NCBI GenBank assembly: GCA_024742835.1
Contig: JANSXS010000023.1
Location: 1-47,888 of the forward strand
DNA length: 47,888 nt
Reading direction: 5' to 3'
Source of the DNA: Paracoccaceae bacterium
GTDB lineage: Bacteria; Pseudomonadota; Alphaproteobacteria; Rhodobacterales; Rhodobacteraceae
Positions within the stretch are counted from its first letter, which is position 1. The number at the start of each line of letters is the position of its first letter. The translations under genes were made by a program, and so were the position numbers. The notes beneath the pieces are model-generated. The model made no database searches and was not told the DNA's origin. It saw only the letters and a list, made by a program, of their open reading frames with translations. Below are positions 25,933 through 33,800 of the stretch, in pieces.

Positions 25933-26007
25933 CGCGGGCTTTGGTTGCTCTCGCCAAGGCGCTGCGTTGGGCGTATGGAATGTGCGACTTGTAAAGAGAG
26001 GACTGAT

Positions 26008-26883
26008 ATGGCGACCTTCACGGCATTGACCACATTGCCCGGAAAGCAACAGGCCGAGGCGCTGGGCGACGCGCTTGAGACGCTGGATCCCACGCCCACC
26101 GGCGTCGGCGTGTTCGAGCTGGAGGACGGATCGGGCCTATGGGAGGTCGGGGCCTATTTCGAGGGCGCGCCGGATCGTGCCGGGCTTGTCCTTCTGGCGG
26201 CTATGCACGGGGCGAGGGATTTCGTGATCTCCGAACTGCCCGAAACCGATTGGGTCGCCAAGGTGCGGCGCGAGCTGTCCCCGGTGACCGCGGGCCGGTT
26301 CTTTGTCTATGGCAGCCATGACGCGGACAAGGTGCCCGCAGAGGCGGAACCGCTGTTGATCGAGGCGTCGATGGCCTTTGGCACCGGGCACCATGGCACC
26401 ACACAGGGCTGTCTGCGGGCGCTGGATGCGCTGGTCGCGTCCGGCGTGACCGCGCGCAGCGTTCTGGATCTGGGCTGTGGAACGGCGGTACTGGCGATGG
26501 GTGCGGCGCGGATCTGGCCCGACGCGCGTATCCTCGCCAGCGACATAGATCCGGTGGCGATCGAGGTGGCCGAGGTGAACACCACGGCCAACGGCCTGTC
26601 GGATCAGGTGGCTTGTCTGGTGGCCGAGGGGCTGGATCATCCGACCCTGCAACAGGCCGCCCCCTATGACCTGATCTTTGCCAATATCCTCAAGGGGCCG
26701 TTGATCGCGCTGGCGGGCGGGCTGACCGAAACGCTTCGTCGTGGCGGAAATGTGATTCTTTCCGGCATTTTGAATGAACAGGCCGACGAGGTTTGCGCGC
26801 ATTACATCGAGGCTGGAAACAGTCTTGTATCGCGCACCGAGATTGGTGACTGGACCACGCTAATGCTTTGTAAAAAAAGCTGA
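26008..26883 (+). CDS. prmA: Ribosomal protein L11 methyltransferase
   Basis: A 291-residue SAM-dependent methyltransferase that modifies ribosomal protein L11. The N-terminal substrate-recognition domain occupies about 1-110. The catalytic domain shows AFGTGHHGTT at 123-132, the SAM loop VLDLGCGTAVLA at 152-163, SDIDPVAIEVA, and FANILKGPL near 225, a form of the family's N-I-L motif. ATG 26008 has AGAGAGGA 6-8 nt upstream. Its last codons form the left arm of a terminator. Confidence 0.92.
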   Translation: MATFTALTTLPGKQQAEALGDALETLDPTPTGVGVFELEDGSGLWEVGAYFEGAPDRAGLVLLAAMHGARDFVISELPETDWVAKVRRELSPVTAGRFFVYGSHDADKVPAEAEPLLIEASMAFGTGHHGTTQGCLRALDALVASGVTARSVLDLGCGTAVLAMGAARIWPDARILASDIDPVAIEVAEVNTTANGLSDQVACLVAEGLDHPTLQQAAPYDLIFANILKGPLIALAGGLTETLRRGGNVILSGILNEQADEVCAHYIEAGNSLVSRTEIGDWTTLMLCKKS

Positions 26884-26908
26884 AAGTAACTGGAAACCCA
26901 GCTTTTTT
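26872..26908 (+). terminator. Rho-independent terminator overlapping the prmA stop
   Basis: AAAAAAGCTG around the last codons of prmA (26873-26882) pairs with CAGCTTTTTT at 26899-26908, giving a stem that ends in a six-T run. The stop codon is part of the stem. Confidence 0.75.
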
Positions 26909-27003
26909 GAAAGACTTGCCCAAATCCTGCCACATTTCGGACCTAAAAAAATCGCAAGCGTTTGGGGGCGCCGTGAGAGAACACATGATAAAGGGTCACT
27001 GCC

Positions 27004-27348
27004 ATGACCGAGACATATGATACCTTCGATGCGCGCCTCAGAAAGATCGACCGCAGCCGCGCGCGTCTGGCCCATGGCTACGCCGCAAAGGTGACCGATG
27101 ACGGGCTGATCGTGTTTCGCCCCAGGCGTCACCGGTCACGCGTGTCCCTGCGCGGGCTGGTTTTGCTGGCCTTCGGCTTCGTTTTGTTCAAGGCGATGAT
27201 CCTGACGCATCTGGGAACCGGGACGTATGAACAGCGGCTTGAGGCGCTTGGCAATGGGTCGATCATCGAAAAAGGCGGTGCCTTCGTGATGCAGATCGAC
27301 CCGGCCACGCAGGTTGTGGCGCAGACATTGCGCCCCATCCTGAGATGA
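27004..27348 (+). CDS. Small single-pass membrane protein, unknown function
   Basis: A 114-residue protein: a charged N-terminus (about 1-47, rich in Arg), one membrane helix at about 49-68 (GLVLLAFGFVLFKAMILTHL), and a periplasmic tail of about 45 residues. The positive-inside rule puts the N-terminus in the cytoplasm. The tail GGAFVMQIDPATQVVAQTLRPIL has no motif known to me. It appears to be a single-gene unit between the prmA terminator and a weak hairpin at 27372-27402. I do not recognise the family, though the frame is clean and neighbour-like. Confidence 0.7.
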   Translation: MTETYDTFDARLRKIDRSRARLAHGYAAKVTDDGLIVFRPRRHRSRVSLRGLVLLAFGFVLFKAMILTHLGTGTYEQRLEALGNGSIIEKGGAFVMQIDPATQVVAQTLRPILR

Positions 27349-27371
27349 CCCGAGCGGTGCGCATCTACAAG

Positions 27372-27402
27372 GCGGGTTGCATGACAACCGCCCGATTTTT
27401 CC
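27372..27402 (+). terminator. Probable terminator after the small membrane protein gene
   Basis: GGC(G)GGTTG at about 27373-27381 pairs with CAACCGCC at 27387-27394, with one bulged G, and CGATTTTT follows. An imperfect stem with a good T-run. Confidence 0.5.
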
Positions 27403-27480
27403 CCGCACCGCATCGACGTGAGGCGACATGAGCATTTGAAACCTAAGGCGTTTCGCGCAATGCAGTGCCCCGCAGAATCG

Positions 27481-27597
27481 TTGCACACGGTCCGCCTGCC
27501 ATGGATATTCAGGTTATAGGCGGAATGGTTTACTCTCTACCTCCGGCTCTCTCTCGCCGGCAAAAAGCCCCGCAGGTTGGTCCCGTGCGGGGCTTTT
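27481..27597 (+). ncRNA. Candidate small RNA with promoter and terminator
   Basis: TTGCAC (27481-27486), a 17-bp spacer and GATATT (27504-27509) make a plausible vegetative promoter with transcription from about 27516. The predicted RNA of about 82 nt holds a CU-rich single strand with ACCTCC, a hairpin CCGGC/GCCGG at 27543-27560 with an eight-base CU loop, and a 12-bp perfect terminator stem. CU-rich, anti-Shine-Dalgarno-like loops are a feature of stress sRNAs near DUF1127 genes in Rhodobacter, but here the strand is opposite. No direct evidence of transcription. Confidence 0.4.
27563..27597. terminator. Strong bidirectional terminator
   Basis: AAAAGCCCCGCA at 27563-27574 pairs perfectly with TGCGGGGCTTTT at 27586-27597. 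With A-runs on one side and T-runs on the other it should terminate transcripts from both strands: the plus-strand candidate sRNA and the minus-strand DUF1127 gene. Confidence 0.9.
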
Positions 27598-27658
27598 CAT
27601 GTCCGCTGCAAAGCCTTTCGTGAAACGCCTTGGCGGTGCCATGTAACGGCGCGGCCGG

Positions 27659-27853
27659 TCAGGTGCGGATGCGGTTGATGTCTCCGCGCGCCAAGCCGAT
27701 ATCGTCAAGCTCACGATCGCTCAGGCGCGACAGTTCCTTGCGGGTGACGCGCGCGTCGTTCCAGGCGCGGACGGCCTCGATCGTATTTCGGAAAAAGCGG
27801 CCCGGCGCGGTGCCCGTTCCGCTGGACAAGCGGTTGGTTTCGTAGACAGCCAT
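27659..27853 (-). CDS. DUF1127 domain-containing small protein
   Basis: A 64-residue protein with the YjiS/DUF1127 motif near the C-terminus: WNDARVTRKELSRLSDRELDDIGLARGDI. Members are abundant, often stress-induced, Arg-rich small proteins in alphaproteobacteria; the Rhodobacter CcaF1 relative binds RNA and affects sRNA maturation. AAGGA lies 9 nt before ATG 27853. A TATAAT -10 box and a palindrome sit upstream. The gene ends about 60 bp before the shared bidirectional terminator. Confidence 0.88.
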   Translation of the reverse strand: MAVYETNRLSSGTGTAPGRFFRNTIEAVRAWNDARVTRKELSRLSDRELDDIGLARGDINRIRT

Positions 27854-27885
27854 TGTCTCGGTCCTTTGTGGGTCGAATGATGTGG

Positions 27886-27910
27886 ATTATATTTATCTAG
27901 TGCATCTAGA
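27886..27910 (-). promoter_or_regulatory. DUF1127 promoter with a palindrome upstream of the -10 box
   Basis: On the minus strand a consensus -10 TATAAT lies at 27891-27886, about 33 bp before the start codon. Directly upstream, in the -10/-35 spacer, is the perfect inverted repeat TCTAG-TGCAT-CTAGA (27896-27910). No good -35 is visible (CAATTC at best), which suggests an activator or an alternative sigma factor. Confidence 0.5.
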
Positions 27911-28096
27911 ATTGGCGGATGATGCCAACAAGCCATGATTTCCGCATAGTTATTATGCGCTTTATGCATGGCATCGGCGGGTTGCGCGCCGGGGCATTGC
28001 ACCCCCGTCATAGGTGCCGGGCGGCTGTGCATTCCTCTTGGTCTGTGTTCCCGTTTCGTGCTAGGGCTTGAAAAACAACAAGGGCGGGCAGGGAAG

Positions 28097-28600
28097 ATGC
28101 GGGTAATCGGGATCGACCCCGGATTGCGCAACCTCGGCTGGGGCGTGATCGACATGGCGGGCAGCCGGTTAAGCCATGTGGCCAACGGGATCATAAAGAC
28201 CGATGGCGGCGCGTTACCGGCGCGGCTGATGGAATTGCACAGGGCCTTGACGCAGATCCTGGAACGGTTCGACCCGCAGATGGCGGCGGTGGAGCAGACT
28301 TTCGTGAACAAGGACGGGGCAGGCACGCTGAAGCTTGGACAGGCGCGGGGCATCGCGCTTTTGGTTCCGGCGCAATTCGGGCTGGAGGTGGGCGAATACG
28401 CGCCCAACACGGTCAAGAAGACGGTTGTGGGCGTGGGGCACGCCGACAAGCATCAGGTTGCCCATATGGTGCGCGTGCAATTGCCGGGGGTCGAACTGGC
28501 CGGGCCGGACGCCGCCGATGCGCTGGCAGTGGCGATCTGCCATGCCCATCACGGCGGGCGGCGGCTTGCGCCGGTTGCACAGTCGAGGCGGCTGGCATGA
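28097..28600 (+). CDS. ruvC: Crossover junction endodeoxyribonuclease RuvC
   Basis: A 167-residue Holliday-junction resolvase. The four catalytic acidic residues sit at the same positions as in E. coli: D7 (GIDPG), E66 (AAVEQTF), D138 and D141 (GPDAADAL). ATG 28097 follows GGGAAG and opens directly into [12 protein letters not shown]; the upstream extension has no homology value. First gene of ruvCAB; the stop overlaps ruvA (ATGA). Confidence 0.96.
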   Translation: MRVIGIDPGLRNLGWGVIDMAGSRLSHVANGIIKTDGGALPARLMELHRALTQILERFDPQMAAVEQTFVNKDGAGTLKLGQARGIALLVPAQFGLEVGEYAPNTVKKTVVGVGHADKHQVAHMVRVQLPGVELAGPDAADALAVAICHAHHGGRRLAPVAQSRRLA

Positions 28601-29286
28601 TCGGGCGGATCGCGGGACGGCTGGTCTATCGCAGCGCCGATCATGTGTTGGTGGATGTACGCGGCGTTGGCTACCTGGTTTATTGCTCGGATCGCACGCT
28701 GGCAGGTCTGCCCGGCGAGGGCGCGCCGGTCGCATTGTATACCGACCTTCTGGTGCGCGAAGACCTGTTGCAGCTTTACGGGTTTCCCACACTGGCGGAA
28801 AAGGAATGGCACCGTTTGCTGATGAGCGTGCAGGGCATCGGCGCGAAGGCATCGCTGGCGATCCTTGGCGCGCTGGGGCCAGAGGGCGTGGCCCGTGCCA
28901 TCGCGCTGGGCGATGTGACGGCGGTGAAGGCGGCCAAGGGCATCGGCCCCAAAACCGCGCAGCGGCTGGTCCATGAGCTGAAGGACAAGGCCCCCGAGGT
29001 CATGGCGATGGGGGCGGCCGCGCAGATGGGGGCATCGGTCTTGGTTGAGGATCTTGAAGACGACAGCGCGCCGGTGGCACCAACGGCACCCGCGGCCATG
29101 CCAGCACCGCAAGCCATGGCCCCGCGCGGCACGGCACAGGCCGAGGCGCTTTCGGCGTTGACCAATCTGGGCTACGGGCCCGGCGACGCCGCCGGCGCTA
29201 TCGCGCAGGCCTCTGGCGAGGCGGACGGGGAGGATACCGCGACGCTCATTCGCGCCGCGCTGCGACTGTTGGCACCGAAAGGATGA
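28597..29286 (+). CDS. ruvA: Holliday junction branch migration protein RuvA
   Basis: A 229-residue junction-binding subunit. [26 protein letters not shown] forms the OB fold; [20 protein letters not shown] and [20 protein letters not shown] are the two helix-hairpin-helix motifs. The C-terminal domain III ([19 protein letters not shown]), which contacts RuvB, is complete. It is longer than the 203-residue E. coli protein through an Ala/Pro-rich linker at about 150-175. It is coupled to ruvC and 58 bp ahead of ruvB. Confidence 0.96.
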   Translation: MIGRIAGRLVYRSADHVLVDVRGVGYLVYCSDRTLAGLPGEGAPVALYTDLLVREDLLQLYGFPTLAEKEWHRLLMSVQGIGAKASLAILGALGPEGVARAIALGDVTAVKAAKGIGPKTAQRLVHELKDKAPEVMAMGAAAQMGASVLVEDLEDDSAPVAPTAPAAMPAPQAMAPRGTAQAEALSALTNLGYGPGDAAGAIAQASGEADGEDTATLIRAALRLLAPKG

Positions 29287-29344
29287 GGGCGGAGCCGCTC
29301 CTCAGGCCTGACGGGCTGCGTCGCCTTTTGGAAAGGGCAAAGAC

Positions 29345-30376
29345 ATGACCGATCCGGACCCGACGCTGCGCCCCGACCCCCTGCCGGAGGATACAGACCG
29401 CGCGTTGCGTCCGCAGATGCTGGACGATTTCATCGGACAGGCGGACGCGCGCGCCAATCTTCGCATTTTCATCCAGTCCGCCCGTCAGCGGGGCGAGGCG
29501 ATGGACCACACGCTGTTTCACGGCCCTCCCGGTCTGGGCAAGACCACGCTGGCACAGATCATGGCGCGCGAGCTTGGTGTCGGCTTTCGGATGACCTCGG
29601 GGCCGGTGCTGGCCAAGGCCGGTGATCTGGCGGCGATCCTGACCAATCTGGAACGCAATGACGTGCTTTTCATCGACGAGATCCACCGGCTCAACCCGGC
29701 GGTCGAGGAGGTTCTGTACCCTGCGCTGGAGGATTTCGAACTGGATCTGGTGATCGGCGAGGGGCCTGCGGCGCGCACCGTGCGGATAGAATTGCAGCCC
29801 TTCACGCTGGTGGGGGCAACCACGCGGCTTGGCTTGCTGACCACGCCCTTGCGCGACCGCTTCGGGATTCCGACACGGCTGCAATTCTACACCGAGGACG
29901 AACTGCACCAGATCGTCAGCAAGAACGCGATCAAGCTGGGGGTTCCTGCGGACACCGAGGGCGCGCGCGAGATCGCGCGGCGCGCGCGCGGTACGCCGCG
30001 CATCGCGGGCCGGCTGTTGCGCCGGGTGGTGGATTTCGCCGTGGTCGAGGGCGACGGGCGGATCACCCGCGCATTGGCGGACGGGGCGCTGACGCGGCTT
30101 GGCGTGGATGCGCTGGGCCTTGACGGGGCGGACCGGCGGTACCTGACGCTGATTGCCGAGGCCTATCAGGGCGGGCCGGTGGGTATCGAGACCCTGAGCG
30201 CCGCGCTGAGCGAGAGCCGCGACGCGCTGGAAGAGGTCATCGAGCCGTATCTGCTGCAACAAGGGCTGATCCAGCGCACGCCGCGGGGGCGTATGCTGGC
30301 GCAGCGCGGCTGGGCGCATCTGGGCATAGCGGTGCCCGAAAGGCCGGGCGCGCGCGATTTGTTTGGACAGGGGTAG
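29345..30376 (+). CDS. ruvB: Holliday junction branch migration helicase RuvB
   Basis: A 343-residue AAA+ motor. Walker A GPPGLGKT is at 60-67, Walker B with LFIDEIHRL at 108-116, sensor 1 at GATTRLGLL, the arginine finger in LRDRFGI, and the C-terminal winged-helix domain ends near QRTPRGRML. The start is ATG 29345 behind AAGGG. It completes the ruvCAB operon. Its stop is 76 bp before the MazG-like gene. Confidence 0.97.
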   Translation: MTDPDPTLRPDPLPEDTDRALRPQMLDDFIGQADARANLRIFIQSARQRGEAMDHTLFHGPPGLGKTTLAQIMARELGVGFRMTSGPVLAKAGDLAAILTNLERNDVLFIDEIHRLNPAVEEVLYPALEDFELDLVIGEGPAARTVRIELQPFTLVGATTRLGLLTTPLRDRFGIPTRLQFYTEDELHQIVSKNAIKLGVPADTEGAREIARRARGTPRIAGRLLRRVVDFAVVEGDGRITRALADGALTRLGVDALGLDGADRRYLTLIAEAYQGGPVGIETLSAALSESRDALEEVIEPYLLQQGLIQRTPRGRMLAQRGWAHLGIAVPERPGARDLFGQG

Positions 30377-30452
30377 GGGGCACTGCCCTCTCTTGGCCCG
30401 AGGACCAATTTCCCACGTTTTATTTTCAGGACCAAAGAATGGGAGGGTGCAG

Positions 30453-30746
30453 GTGCAAGATTATGAGGACATGGCCGTGGCGGTGGCCGATATTTATGCT
30501 GCGCGCTTTGATGTACCAAAGAGTGCCGACTGGGCGCTTATGAAGCTGAGCGAAGAGCAAGGTGAGTTGATGGGCGCGTGGCTGGCGCATCAAGGCCAGA
30601 GCCGCGCCTGTGCGGATGCACAGGATGTGGCGGACGAAGTGGCGGATGTGTTGGGGTTTTTATTGGTGTTTTGTGCCCGAGCGGGCATTGATCCTGCGCG
30701 TGCGCTGCGCGACAAGTGGGGTAAATATCTGCCGGAGGAGACATGA
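30453..30746 (+). CDS. MazG-like / phosphoribosyl-ATP pyrophosphohydrolase-like protein
   Basis: A 97-residue all-alpha NTP-pyrophosphatase fold protein. The metal-binding signature is visible: EEQGE at about 36-40 and EVADV at about 66-70, the EExxE...ExxD arrangement of MazG-type enzymes that hydrolyse NTPs to NMPs. GTG 30453 is chosen, with GGAGG 6 nt upstream; GTG 30447 is possible. It overlaps the next gene by 4 bp. The family often cleans non-canonical nucleotides; its substrate here is unknown. Confidence 0.75.
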   Translation: MQDYEDMAVAVADIYAARFDVPKSADWALMKLSEEQGELMGAWLAHQGQSRACADAQDVADEVADVLGFLLVFCARAGIDPARALRDKWGKYLPEET

Positions 30747-31366
30747 CCCCCGAAGACATCGAGGCGCTGTTTACCCGCGCTGATGGCACTTATCTGTTTG
30801 CGCGCTGGGGGCGGCCCATCGTGCCGGTTGTCTTCGGCACGGATGACGCGACGTTGCGGACGGTGAAAGGCGCGCTGGAGGCGGTCGTGATGCTGGCCGG
30901 GCACCAGATGGCCGAGACCGATGCCGAACTGGGCGTGAACCTGATGTTTTTCTTTTTCCGCGAATGGGATGAATTGCTGGCGGTGCCGGATCTGGATCGC
31001 TTGGTGCCCGGTCTTGCGCCGCTGGTGGCGCGGTTGCGCGCGGCGCAGGCCAACCAGTACCGGGTTTTCCGCTTTGACGAGACGGGCGCGATCAAGGCCA
31101 GTTTCGTCTTTGTGCGGATGGATGAGGAAATGAGCCGTGTGCCCGCCGACACGCTGGCGCTGGCGCAGGCGGCGCAGACGTTGCTGCTGTGGTCCGACAC
31201 GGCCTTTACCGGCCGGTCGGTTCTGGCGCGGGCACCCGAGGGGCGGGTGATCCTGCGGCCCGATATCGGCGCGCTGATCCGGGCGGGCTATGATCCGGTG
31301 ATGCCTGCGGTGGCGCATGATCCGGCCCATGCGCTGCGTCTGGCCGCGCGGATTGCCCTGATCTGA
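30743..31366 (+). CDS. Protein of unknown function (207 aa), coupled to the MazG-like gene
   Basis: A 207-residue soluble-looking protein with no signal peptide or membrane helix. It opens MTPEDIEALFTRADGTYLFARWGRPIVPVVFG. A central segment, NLMFFFFREWDELLAVPDLDRL, is unusually aromatic, and the end HALRLAARIAL is helical. I do not recognise a domain. It starts in the stop codon of the MazG-like gene (ATGA), so the two proteins are probably made together. A weak hairpin (31405-31421) and a promoter follow. Confidence 0.72.
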   Translation: MTPEDIEALFTRADGTYLFARWGRPIVPVVFGTDDATLRTVKGALEAVVMLAGHQMAETDAELGVNLMFFFFREWDELLAVPDLDRLVPGLAPLVARLRAAQANQYRVFRFDETGAIKASFVFVRMDEEMSRVPADTLALAQAAQTLLLWSDTAFTGRSVLARAPEGRVILRPDIGALIRAGYDPVMPAVAHDPAHALRLAARIALI

Positions 31367-31428
31367 GGCAGGGTCGGCACCATGGGCGGCCTTATGGGGC
31401 TTATCGGGGGAAGCACCCCCGACAATAC

Positions 31429-31459
31429 TTGACCGAATCTGTGTGATTGGGTCTATATT
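31429..31459 (+). promoter_or_regulatory. Candidate sigma-70 promoter for the LysM/solute-binding gene pair
   Basis: TTGACC at 31429-31434, then TCTATATT from 31452 (spacer 17-19 bp depending on register), 25-32 bp before ATG 31484. A CGGGGG/CCCCCG hairpin at 31405-31421 just upstream may separate it from the previous transcript. Confidence 0.5.
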
Positions 31460-31483
31460 CCACCACATTTTGGGGGAATTTAT

Positions 31484-32575
31484 ATGCGCAATACCATTCT
31501 TGGTTTTTTTGTGGCGTTTCAGGCGATGCTGTTTGCAAACGTGGCCATTGCCGAAACCTGCGGCGGATCTTATGACGTGCGACCGGGCGACAGTCTTTCG
31601 GGGATCGCGGATCGTCTTTACCGGGATGCGGGCAAATGGACGGCGATCCAGTCCGCCAACGCGGATGCGATCGGGCAGAACCCCAATAATATCCGGGTCG
31701 GGATGCGGCTTCGTTTGCGCTGTATCGACGGGTTGCCACAGGGCCTGCCGGATGGGCAGCCGTTGGAGGCGGCACAGGCGTCGGCGCGCGCGGCAGCCCC
31801 CTTGCAGGTGGCCCCCGGCAACGCCGCCACAAGGCGCAAGATCAACGTGTTGACCGGATCGGATTTTGCCCCCTTCACCGACAAGGCGCTGCCCGGCGGC
31901 GGGATGCTGGCCGAGGTGGTGCAGGCCGCGATGGAGGCGGCCGACCCGGAACAGGGGTTCGCGATTCATTGGGTGGATGACTGGGCCTCGCATCACGAGC
32001 CGCTTTTGTCCAATGCGCTGCTGGATATCGGGTTTCCATGGTTCATTCCCGATTGCGCTTCGGACCCCGAAACATATCGCTGTGCCAATCTGGATTTCTC
32101 GGATTCGATGTTCGAGGTGCTGATGCTGCTGTTCGTGGATATGGAACGCCCCTTGAGCTTTTATCAGGACGGGGATCTTGCCGGTGCCCGGCTTTGCCGG
32201 CCCAGTGGATATTCCACCTATATCTTCGATCAGAACGGGCGCAACTGGCTCAAGAACGGGACGATCACGCTGGAGCGCGCCGGTTCGCCGTCGGAATGTT
32301 TCCGGCTGTTGACCGAGGGCAAGGTGGACGGGGTCGTGCTCAACGAATTCCTGGGTCGGCGCAAGATCAAGGAACTGGAGTTGGGCGGGACCGTCCGTGT
32401 GGCCGAGGGTCAGCCCATTTCGGTGGATGGCAACCACATGGTGGCGCATAAATCTCATCCCGACGGGCGCGCGTTTTTGCAGGTGTTCGAAGAGGGGCTG
32501 GCAAAGATCAAGGCGAACGGCACTTATCAGCGCATCGTGGATGCGCATATGACCCGCGTCTGGGCGGAGTTCTGA
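31484..32575 (+). CDS. Secreted LysM + type 3 solute-binding domain protein (first of pair)
   Basis: A 363-residue exported protein: a signal peptide (about 1-23, cut near AIAETC), a LysM peptidoglycan-binding domain at about 28-82 (YDVRPGDSLSGIADRLY, then NIRVGMRLRL), an Ala/Pro linker, and a family-3 solute-binding fold from about 120 (INVLTGSDFAPFTD). Cysteines in DCASDPETYRC, LCRPSGY and SECF are shared with the next protein. Solute-binding domains of this kind usually deliver to ABC permeases, but no permease is encoded nearby. The stop is 2 bp before the next start. Ligand unknown. Confidence 0.8.
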   Translation: MRNTILGFFVAFQAMLFANVAIAETCGGSYDVRPGDSLSGIADRLYRDAGKWTAIQSANADAIGQNPNNIRVGMRLRLRCIDGLPQGLPDGQPLEAAQASARAAAPLQVAPGNAATRRKINVLTGSDFAPFTDKALPGGGMLAEVVQAAMEAADPEQGFAIHWVDDWASHHEPLLSNALLDIGFPWFIPDCASDPETYRCANLDFSDSMFEVLMLLFVDMERPLSFYQDGDLAGARLCRPSGYSTYIFDQNGRNWLKNGTITLERAGSPSECFRLLTEGKVDGVVLNEFLGRRKIKELELGGTVRVAEGQPISVDGNHMVAHKSHPDGRAFLQVFEEGLAKIKANGTYQRIVDAHMTRVWAEF

Positions 32576-32577
32576 GC

Positions 32578-33684
32578 ATGGCACACAGACGTTTTGCCGT
32601 GCTTCTGGCTTTGGTCGGATTGTTGTTGCCGGGGGCGGCGGCGGCCATCTGCGACGTGACCTACAAGACGCAGGCCGGTGACACCCTGCTGGCCGTGGCA
32701 GAGCGACATTACGGTGATGCGCAGCGGTGGACGCTGATTTACTATGCCAATCAGGACGTGTTGAGCGGACAGCAGGTGGCACCGGGCACGGATCTTTACA
32801 TTCCCTGCACCGGAGCAATGCCTACCACCGTGCCGGATGCGGCCGGTTTGGCCCGCGATATGGCGGTAGATGCCACGCCCGCGCCAGACCCGGAACCAGA
32901 AGCCGTGCCGGAGCCAGCCCCGGCGCCGTCCGCCGGGCGGCGTGCGGATCTGGTGCTGCTGACGGGGGGCAATTACATGCCCTTCGCGGACCGCGCCTGG
33001 CCCGAACAGGGGCTGGCGGTAGAGCTTGTCTCTGCCGCGTTGCAGGCCAGCCCGTCCCCGGTGGCGTTCGAGGTCATGTGGGAGGACGACTGGAGCCGAC
33101 ATCTTTTCCCGCTTCTGGATGAAAAGCAGCGCGACATGGGCTTTCCATGGGTCAAACCCGATTGCGCCGCCACGCCCGAGGCACCGCGTTGCAGCCAGTT
33201 CCACTATTCCGAGCCGCTGATGGATCTGCCAGTGATGCTGTTCAAGCGGGCGGATGCCGATCTGGTCTATGCTGACGACGCGGATCTAGCAGGGCGCACG
33301 CTGTGCCGCCCCGTAGGGTTTTTCACGCATGATCTGGATCGCGCGGATCGCCGCTGGCTGAGCGAGGGGGTGATCGATCTGTTGCGCCCGGCCACCTCGG
33401 AGGCCTGTTTCGAGGCGCTGATGGCCGGAGAGGTTGACGCGGTGTCGGTCAATGTCTTTCTGGGTGCCGCCAAGGTCGTGTCGATGGGATTGCGCGGCAA
33501 GGTCGTGCCCATCGACACGCCCTTGTCGCGCGAGACGCTGCATGTGGTCATCTCCAAGACCCACCCGCGCGGGACCACGCATCTTTACCGGGTAAATGCC
33601 GGGCTGGCCGCGCTACGCGAAAGCGGGCAATACACGGAGATTGTGGCAAGGCATATGGAGATTTTCTGGGAGCGGTTGAACTGA
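32578..33684 (+). CDS. Secreted LysM + type 3 solute-binding domain protein (second of pair)
   Basis: A 368-residue paralogue of the preceding protein. The signal peptide is 1-23 (LLALVGLLLPGAAAA), with LysM at about 27-78 (YKTQAGDTLLAVAERHYGDAQRW). A Pro/Glu-rich linker (PAPDPEPEAVPEPAPAP) precedes the solute-binding fold (LVLLTGGNYMPFAD) to the end. The pair keeps matching landmarks: GFPWVKPDC / GFPWFIPDC, LCRPVGF / LCRPSGY and CFEALMAGEVDAV / CFRLLTEGKVDGV. This implies an old tandem duplication. The linker suggests display away from the peptidoglycan. Its stop (TGA) overlaps a 38-codon frame. Confidence 0.8.
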   Translation: MAHRRFAVLLALVGLLLPGAAAAICDVTYKTQAGDTLLAVAERHYGDAQRWTLIYYANQDVLSGQQVAPGTDLYIPCTGAMPTTVPDAAGLARDMAVDATPAPDPEPEAVPEPAPAPSAGRRADLVLLTGGNYMPFADRAWPEQGLAVELVSAALQASPSPVAFEVMWEDDWSRHLFPLLDEKQRDMGFPWVKPDCAATPEAPRCSQFHYSEPLMDLPVMLFKRADADLVYADDADLAGRTLCRPVGFFTHDLDRADRRWLSEGVIDLLRPATSEACFEALMAGEVDAVSVNVFLGAAKVVSMGLRGKVVPIDTPLSRETLHVVISKTHPRGTTHLYRVNAGLAALRESGQYTEIVARHMEIFWERLN

Positions 33685-33800
33685 TGCGTTGCGTGGAAAA
33701 CTCTGCGGACGGATGGCACGGGCGGGGCCGTGCAACGCGGTTGTCGCAGGCCCGTTGCGCCTTTGACGTTTCAGACACCAAGGCCACAGTGGCCCGCTGA
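33684..33800 (+). CDS. Possible small ORF (38 aa) linking two genes by TGATG overlaps
   Basis: A 39-codon frame starting in the TGATG at the stop of the second LysM protein and ending in the TGATG at the start of the broken thpR gene. The 38-residue product is basic, with three cysteines and no recognisable domain. Stop/start overlaps on both sides are the pattern of translational coupling, but a chance frame is quite possible at this GC content. Confidence 0.25.
   Translation: MRCVENSADGWHGRGRATRLSQARCAFDVSDTKATVAR

Larger units (their letters stand above)
27445..27631. repeat. Region bounded by 13-bp inverted repeats
   Basis: AAGGCGTTTCGCG at 27445-27457 and the complement of AAGGCGTTTCACG at 27619-27631 form inverted ends that differ at one base. 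These ends resemble the ends of repeats A and B (AAAGCGTTTCGCG). The 187-bp interior includes TCGTTGCAC, also found in those repeats, plus the candidate small RNA and its terminator. Confidence 0.45.

Noticed and set aside
24722..25957. Alternative minus-strand frame across the YeeE/YedE gene
   Set aside because: Arg/Gly/Ala-rich translation in the wrong frame. The true frame has membrane helices and the paired cysteine motifs.
31405..31421. Terminator after the 207-residue protein gene
   Set aside because: The CGGGGG/CCCCCG stem is only 6 bp and has no T-run, so it is mentioned only as a hairpin near the promoter.
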